Assembly: GCA_030267965.1 (NCBI GenBank)
Contig: BRYA01000611.1
Coordinates: forward strand, 1 to 35,285
Length of the DNA stretch: 35,285 nucleotides
Direction of reading: 5' to 3'
Origin: Triparma columacea
Lineage: Eukaryota; Sar; Bolidophyceae; Parmales; Triparmaceae
Part shown: piece by piece, positions 30,387-35,285 of the stretch
Position numbering within the stretch: position 1 is the first letter of the stretch
Layout: every line of letters starts with the position of its first letter
Made by a program: the position numbers and the translations under genes
Notes under the pieces: generated by a model
What the model was told of the DNA's origin: nothing
The model's database searches: none
Seen by the model: only the letters and a program-made list of their open reading frames with translations

Positions 30387-32339
30387 ATGAGTTTTCGAGA
30401 ACTGAGAAGTGAGTCACCCGGGGGAGTGGTGGCCCGAGGGCTACCGAGTGCGGTGTATAGGAGGCGGGAGGGTCTTGAAGGGGCTGTTAATTTGAAAACC
30501 ATGCCAGGGTCGGGTGTGGGTTGTTTGTGTTGATTTAGGAACACCCTGGGGACAAGGTGTTGAATTGAGATGAAATATAGCTACAAGATGGTCAGGGAAT
30601 TCGATAGGGAGGTATACGGGGGGCCTGATGTGGCGCTGTGGAGGGGGAGGGAGAGGGGCTTGGCAAGGTGGGCGGAGGTTGCCTTGTTAGCTTCCCACAG
30701 GGCTCACCCCGTCGCTGTAGTTCCGGCAAGAGTGCACCGTTTCCATTATCTACTCCCCATTTCTGACCCACTCAACCCCCCCAAACGCAGATTTTACGGA
30801 GGTTATGCGAGCCCTGGGTTACCCTCGGTTGATTTCAGTGGAGAACTTTCGCAATCCCAACTTTGAGCTGGTTGCTGACGTCCTCTACTGGATGGTGAAG
30901 CGTTACGACCCTGATATTTCGGTTCACGGCGACATCGAGAGCGAGGACGACAGGGTGGAGTTCCTTACCTCCATTGCACAAAACATGCTTTCCAAGGCCT
31001 CCATCAAGCTCAACACAAAGAAGCTGTACTCCGCGGATGGGCACGCGGTGAAGGAGCTCCTGAAGGTGGCAACAACCCTGTACCATGCATCCCGCTATTC
31101 CGGGGAGGTGGACGACGGTGATGACGAGGACGTTAGCTCCGCCCCTATCACCACGAGGCTTAGCGACGTTAAGGCTGCCAGGTCTCTGGCCTCTGAGATC
31201 ACGGAGAGGGGGGCTAAGCTGCACGACCTCCTCAAGGCTGAGATGGGCGTCCGTCACATCAGACAAAAGGCCATCAGGTTCCTTGACGCAATCTCAGGCA
31301 ATCTGGAGAGCGGCTCCGAGCACGCCTACATCGAAAAGGCCCTCAACAACATTATCGAAGAAAGCAAGGAGAACGTTGAGAGCATGAAGAGGCAGGTCAA
31401 CGAGTACGATGCCGATGCATCAGGGCTGGCGGACAAGATCAAGAGGAAGCAGGCAGACCTCGAGAGGAACAAGAAGCGCCTCGCCTCCCTCCAGCATGTG
31501 CGGCCGGCATTTATGGACGAGTACGAGAAGCTCGAGAGGGAACTTCAAAAGCAATACGAGGTCTACCTCGAAAAGTGAGTAGAAGACGGGAGAGGGGGAG
31601 GAGGCAGAGGTATAGACGAAGACAACGTCCCACTGTCTATGCCACCTTCCTGAAAAGTCTAACACCAGATCCCCCACCACTCCCATCCAATCCAACCAAC
31701 AGGTTCAGAAATTTGGATTATTTAGAGCACGAACTCAACCAGCTCAATAAGGCAGAGCAAGACAAGGTCGAGGAGGCAGAGAGGGCCATGAAGAGGATGC
31801 AAAAGAGGCTGAGGGATGACGAGGTGAGAGTCATGCAAAAGGTGCCGCTAAAGTGGCACGCCCGGGGAGGGCAGCGATATCAACAATCAACCACAGTGAA
31901 AATAACGCCCAGCAACAAAACTAACCCCTCCCACAACCGCCTCGCAATTACAAATGCACAGCTAAAAATCATTCGCAACGAACAGGATGTCATTCTCGGA
32001 GACGAAAACCGCGGCGGCGGAGGAAACCAGGGCCTCTTCGGAAATAGGGTCAAGGGAGGAGAAATGGGCCTGCGGGACAACACCAACAGGATGGGAAGGG
32101 GCGGAAGGGGAAGCCACGTGAAGGGGAACATGGGGGGGGGGTCGGACAGCGATTCGGAAGAACTTAGCGACGAGGATCTGACCAACGAAGACTCAGATAG
32201 CGACGATGTCAGCGTAGAGGGAAGCAGCAGCGGAAGCGGTATCATCGACAACGACGACGATTCCGACGATAGCAGCAGCGATCTTGGAGGAGAAGGCAGG
32301 GACTTTGGCGACGATGCCGAGTCAGATGAAGACTTTTAA
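30387..32339 (+). CDS. IFT38: Intraflagellar transport protein IFT38 (CLUAP1/DYF-3)
   Basis: IFT-B2 component needed to assemble cilia and flagella. Exons 30387-30408, 30791-31574, 31703-31823 and 31962-32339 give 434 aa, against 413 in human. The first exon encodes only MSFRELR plus one base. Across the junction it reads MSFRELRNFTEVMRALGYP, and it continues RLISVENFRNPNFELVADVL, matching the family and confirming the start. IKLNTKKLYSADGHAVKELLK (21 residues in the protein, 31003-31065) and RPAFMDEYEKLERELQKQYE follow, then YLEKFRNLDYLEHELNQ across intron 2 and a coiled coil. The end is acidic Ser/Asp-rich (DSDSEELSDEDL, ESDEDF), like human CLUAP1. Intron 3 (31824-31961) is in frame and free of stops. 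Its start lies 105 bp from that of the divergent KH gene. Confidence 0.96.
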
Positions 32340-32446
32340 TTTGGGGTGGCACTGGGGGGGAGCCAACCGACCGCGGGGAGAGCTAAATTAATGGGGAGAT
32401 ATTCTCTTTCGTGTAAAAACAATAGCGGATTAATTAACAAATTTGA

Positions 32447-32542
32447 AGACAGGGCGTCCCGGCCGTTTCTTAACTATTTTCTTATTTTTTCCGCGGGTCG
32501 CAGCGTCAGGGTCGGCGTCGGGTTCTGGAGACAGGGCGTCCC
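32447..32542. repeat. 14-bp direct repeat pair flanking 68 bp
   Basis: AGACAGGGCGTCCC occurs exactly at both ends. The enclosed segment contains GTCGG/GTCAGG-rich sequence. It could be a slippage product or the mark of a small insertion; I see no terminal inverted repeats. Confidence 0.7.
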
Positions 32543-33082
32543 TACTATGGCAACGTGTGCACATTAGGGATGGGGTTCGCTAAGGGGGGGGGTTGGGTTG
32601 GGCAGGTTGGGTTGGGGGGGAGGAAATGTGATGAACGTTGTGTTTCAAAGCTATAGTATATTAGAATATAGGGAGGAAGGCGACAGTACCAAGGACGAGT
32701 GGATGCTACGAACTTGCTGGCTGGTTTTATGTGTTGTGTGTGAGTGGGGGAAGGAGGAAGGGTGCAGCATATAGAAACAATTTTGATATTGGGAAGATAT
32801 AGCGTACTTGAAATAGCAAGTGGGAGCAAACGCTGATCTTAGGACAGGAAACGCGAAGACATGGAGGCATAGACGGAGTTCAAGGTGTGAACTTTTAATT
32901 CTCCAAAACCCTCAAAACAATTTCTGAATACACCAATCTCATTTACATCGCATTGTCGTATTCGTTGCAACAAGAAGATCGATAATACTACACAACACTC
33001 AGAAAATAGAGTTTGACGGCTTTAAGTGCTGACTGAAGCATAATACCAGCTCACACCACTCCCGGCCAACGTCGTGAGCACA

Positions 33083-33127
33083 AGCAATTTAGTCCTGTAA
33101 CATATAATCATCTAGCAATTTAGTCCT
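33083..33127. repeat. 14-bp direct repeat pair, 31-bp period
   Basis: AGCAATTTAGTCCT at 33083-33096 and 33114-33127, about 330-375 bp upstream of the START-like gene. It could be a promoter element pair or a simple duplication. Confidence 0.7.
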
Positions 33128-33459
33128 CATTTGGAAGGTGAGAATGTGAAGAGAGGGACGAAATGGCTTCACATTGGATCGGAGCGGTATATTGAGGGGT
33201 TCTATGTGCCTAATCGTGATGATGAGGCCTGCCCCCACCCTACAACTTGCCTTCCAGATGAGGACTGGCGTTAGGCACTTCGATGGACCGAAACAGATTG
33301 GGTGATTTTGGAAAAGATGAAAACACGCAATAATGAACCACTATACGAGTATGCCAATTTACGATATCTTCACTGACACCAAAAAACGCCGCTCCGCCAC
33401 CTTTTCTTTACGCACGTCGATTGCGAACGCATGATTTTCAGCACCCAATTAAGATTGTC

Positions 33460-35285
33460 ATGGAGGGTGAGGGCGAAGCAGATACGGGAGTTGTGAATGA
33501 CGCCGGCGAGACCAACTATACCACCGAGCCCCCCGCAAGCCCCAATCACACACCCTCCGCTATACGCGGTCCCATAGATATCGATTACACAGCTCTTGGC
33601 CCCAAACAAGTCAAACTTGTCAAGCTTCTGGATGACCGAGGAGCGGTTGAAGGCCTCATAGACAACTCTACCGGCGTCGATGTGAAGGTTATGGATCTCG
33701 CTGATGTCTTCCACGACGAGCGCGACAAGATCATTGACTTTCTCCTCACCGATTGTGAGCAGGGCAACTTCCGAAGGAAGACCCTCCAGGAGTATGACGA
33801 AAAGGAAGGAATCATTCACAGACTTGTCTACTGGCAGCACTACAGCAGCGGAAATAAGTTTGTCGAATTTCTCCTCGATGTCAAAGTTGTATCTCCTGAC
33901 GAATCGACGAACATTATGGAGTTGGCACCCCTTGATGAGAACGACCTTTCTGATGAGGCAACTGCAATGCTTGTCGAGATTCTAGCGTTAACAAATACCA
34001 AGACTGTCAAGCAAGGTGTCATTAAGGGCGAGCTCAGCCTCACTGATTTTGAGTTTGGACAAACTGCAGTCACCATGGTGGGAACTCTTAAGGCAGAGGA
34101 GAGAGCGACAGAGATGAAACCAGAAGTTGATGTTCGCACAGTCAAAAGCTTTAAATCTGCTAGGTCAAACGTTGGAAGGATAAAAAGCAGCAACAGCAGT
34201 GTCAAGAAAGGAACTTACAAGGATGTATTTGTTTCATGGAAGGGAATTCTAGACGAAGTCATGAAGAAGTTCAGACAGCCTGCAGTCATTGACGAGCGGA
34301 GGAAGGCGCACTTTCTGGAAAAGGTCATGCCCAACGTGCCAACTCTTACTGAGGAAGAGGACAGGATGCTGGAAAGTGTTGCAGGGCTGGAGGAGAAACT
34401 CTACAAGAAGGGGAAGAGAGTCAAGGGGACATTGAAGGAGGGTATTGACAAGTTCCTGTGGAGAGAGGGTGGGAAGGTTTGGGGAGCCTATGGGGTCATC
34501 GTGGACAAGTCAGCAAAGGGTGTATTGGCAGAGCAATTTCTGTTTGACACATTTGAGTGGTCAGGGAAACACTTCAAAAACCAAGGGAACTCACCAAGGG
34601 CTATCAGGAATGATGTTGACGGAACTAGAAGCATGCACTATCATTTTGGCGTGAAGGTCCCTGCCGCCACCAATCGACTATTTGAGAATTGGTCTGTGTG
34701 GAAGGAAGTCAAACTTGAGAATGGCTGGACTTCGTACATGTTAGCTTTTGTGCCACTGAATGAGTACCCTGGAGGTGGCTTCAAGGACCTCAGTAAGGAA
34801 GGATTTGTGTTGGCGGAGACTAGAGGTGTCTACTTCATCAATGAGATTGTTCCAAATGTCTGTAGAGTGACACGCATTCAAACAGTTGATCTGCATTTCA
34901 AAGGCCTTCAAAAGACACTTATGGACAATGCTATTGACTACCTTGCAAAGAGTCAGCTTATTGAGGCCAACAGGTTGCAGGAGAAATTCAAGAGGAACGG
35001 GAAGAAGGTTGATACTGAGGTCAGGGAGGCCTTGGTGGAGAGGATGACGGAGGGGGTTGAGTTGGAGGAGGACCAGAAGAAGGTGTTTGGGGAGTTGGAG
35101 GAGCTCTTTGGTCGTGGGGGGGAAGGAGAGTGGAGACATCTTGAGTCACCTTGTGAGGGAGTGAAGATGAAGATCATGTACAAGCAGCAGGAGAAAGGTG
35201 AAGAGAGAAGTGTTGCTCTGGGAACAGCACGGGGGGCAGCTGATTGTTCTGCAGAGGAGGCTGCTGCATACTACTTTGAGTATTG
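33460..35285 (+). CDS. START-like domain protein, partial (runs off the right edge)
   Basis: The open frame from ATG 33460 stays open for 608 codons to the end of the window with no intron, so the 3' end is missing. The N-terminus is acidic and proline-containing (EGEGEADTGVVNDAG). A predicted globular region at about 40-200 is unrecognised. Residues about 330-520 look like a START/SRPBCC lipid-binding domain: VWGAYGVIVDKSAKGVLAEQ, WSVWKEVKLENGWTSYMLAF, GFVLAETRGVYFINEIVPN and VCRVTRIQTVDLHFKGL. A charged helical segment (KFKRNGKKVDTEVREALVER) follows. Families of large START-repeat proteins are, as I recall, common in bolidophyte-type algae, and a repeat of the domain may lie beyond the edge. 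Lipid or hydrophobic ligand binding is inferred only from the fold. Confidence 0.8.
   Translation, partial: MEGEGEADTGVVNDAGETNYTTEPPASPNHTPSAIRGPIDIDYTALGPKQVKLVKLLDDRGAVEGLIDNSTGVDVKVMDLADVFHDERDKIIDFLLTDCEQGNFRRKTLQEYDEKEGIIHRLVYWQHYSSGNKFVEFLLDVKVVSPDESTNIMELAPLDENDLSDEATAMLVEILALTNTKTVKQGVIKGELSLTDFEFGQTAVTMVGTLKAEERATEMKPEVDVRTVKSFKSARSNVGRIKSSNSSVKKGTYKDVFVSWKGILDEVMKKFRQPAVIDERRKAHFLEKVMPNVPTLTEEEDRMLESVAGLEEKLYKKGKRVKGTLKEGIDKFLWREGGKVWGAYGVIVDKSAKGVLAEQFLFDTFEWSGKHFKNQGNSPRAIRNDVDGTRSMHYHFGVKVPAATNRLFENWSVWKEVKLENGWTSYMLAFVPLNEYPGGGFKDLSKEGFVLAETRGVYFINEIVPNVCRVTRIQTVDLHFKGLQKTLMDNAIDYLAKSQLIEANRLQEKFKRNGKKVDTEVREALVERMTEGVELEEDQKKVFGELEELFGRGGEGEWRHLESPCEGVKMKIMYKQQEKGEERSVALGTARGAADCSAEEAAAYYFEY

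Larger units (their letters stand above)
32340..33459. other. Intergenic region of 1.1 kb, no gene seen
   Basis: The longest clearly non-coding stretch. It holds a 14-bp direct repeat AGACAGGGCGTCCC at 32447-32460 and 32529-32542, flanking 68 bp of GC-rich sequence, a G-rich run near 32580-32625, and a second 14-bp direct repeat AGCAATTTAGTCCT at 33083-33096 and 33114-33127. I saw no tRNA, rRNA, transposase or convincing open frame. A snoRNA C-box-like GTGATGA at 33216 lacks a clear partner D box. Confidence 0.5.

Noticed and set aside
30570..30866. Open frame inside IFT38 intron 1
   Set aside because: IFT38 exons on both sides join as MSFRELRNFTEVMRALGYP, an exact family match, so this is intronic.
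32346..32567. 73-codon frame after IFT38
   Set aside because: No similarity, and it overlaps the direct-repeat segment in non-coding DNA.
33216..33225. snoRNA C-box-like GTGATGATGA
   Set aside because: No D box (CTGA) at a suitable distance and no terminal stem seen.
1..35285. tRNA, rRNA, CRISPR or transposase genes
   Set aside because: I looked for T-loop (GGTTCRA) strings, direct-repeat arrays and transposase motifs on both strands and found none. No covariance-model search could be run.

Overview
The window is nuclear DNA from a eukaryote, most likely a photosynthetic stramenopile (heterokont) alga. Genes are dense and interrupted by short spliceosomal introns (mostly 76-264 bp). The best taxonomic clue is a plastid flavodoxin whose N-terminus carries the ASAFAP signal/transit-peptide motif typical of secondary red plastids, next to an intraflagellar-transport gene (IFT38), so the organism is photosynthetic and probably builds, or built, a flagellum. 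A START-like protein at the right edge resembles families I associate with bolidophyte/parmalean genomes. I lean to that neighbourhood, but species and even class are inference.

Layout. Left third: the RNA polymerase III largest subunit (539-5436, +, with a 4-N assembly gap), tail-to-tail with the proteasome subunit Rpn1 (5529-8498, -), which is head-to-head with a Tudor + C2 protein (8570-9910, +). Then come a coiled-coil protein (9999-11231, +), a type II membrane protein with a PPC-like domain (11284-12165, -) and flotillin (about 12919-14394, +, first exon unresolved). Middle: a DUSP-domain protein (14516-15641, -), FAM32A (15863-16414, +), RFC3 (16489-17995, -), a small membrane protein (18067-18318, +), a putative plastid-targeted protein (18511-19099, -), an unrecognised 416-aa protein (19170-20607, +), a mitochondrial carrier (20730-21592, -) and a JMJD6-type JmjC protein (22226-24108, +). 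Right third: flavodoxin with a long C-terminal tail (24263-25557, +), a 1308-aa multi-KH protein with an N-terminal coiled coil (25669-30281, -), IFT38/CLUAP1 (30387-32339, +), about 1.1 kb of non-coding DNA, and a START-like gene running off the right edge (33460 to beyond 35285, +).

How the genes work together. There is no operon-like or single-pathway cluster. Most are housekeeping genes for transcription, proteolysis, DNA replication, splicing, membrane rafts and cilia. The organising feature is strand alternation. Neighbours are mostly convergent or divergent, and three divergent pairs have only 70-71 bp between start codons, so they must share compact bidirectional promoters. Introns use mainly GTGAG donors (22 of 32 resolved) and often have pure-C tracts before the 3' splice site. 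The most novel-looking items are the multi-KH protein with a possible Bfr1-like N-terminus, the flavodoxin tail, the Tudor+C2 combination and the PPC-like membrane protein. I found no CRISPR, transposase, rRNA or tRNA.
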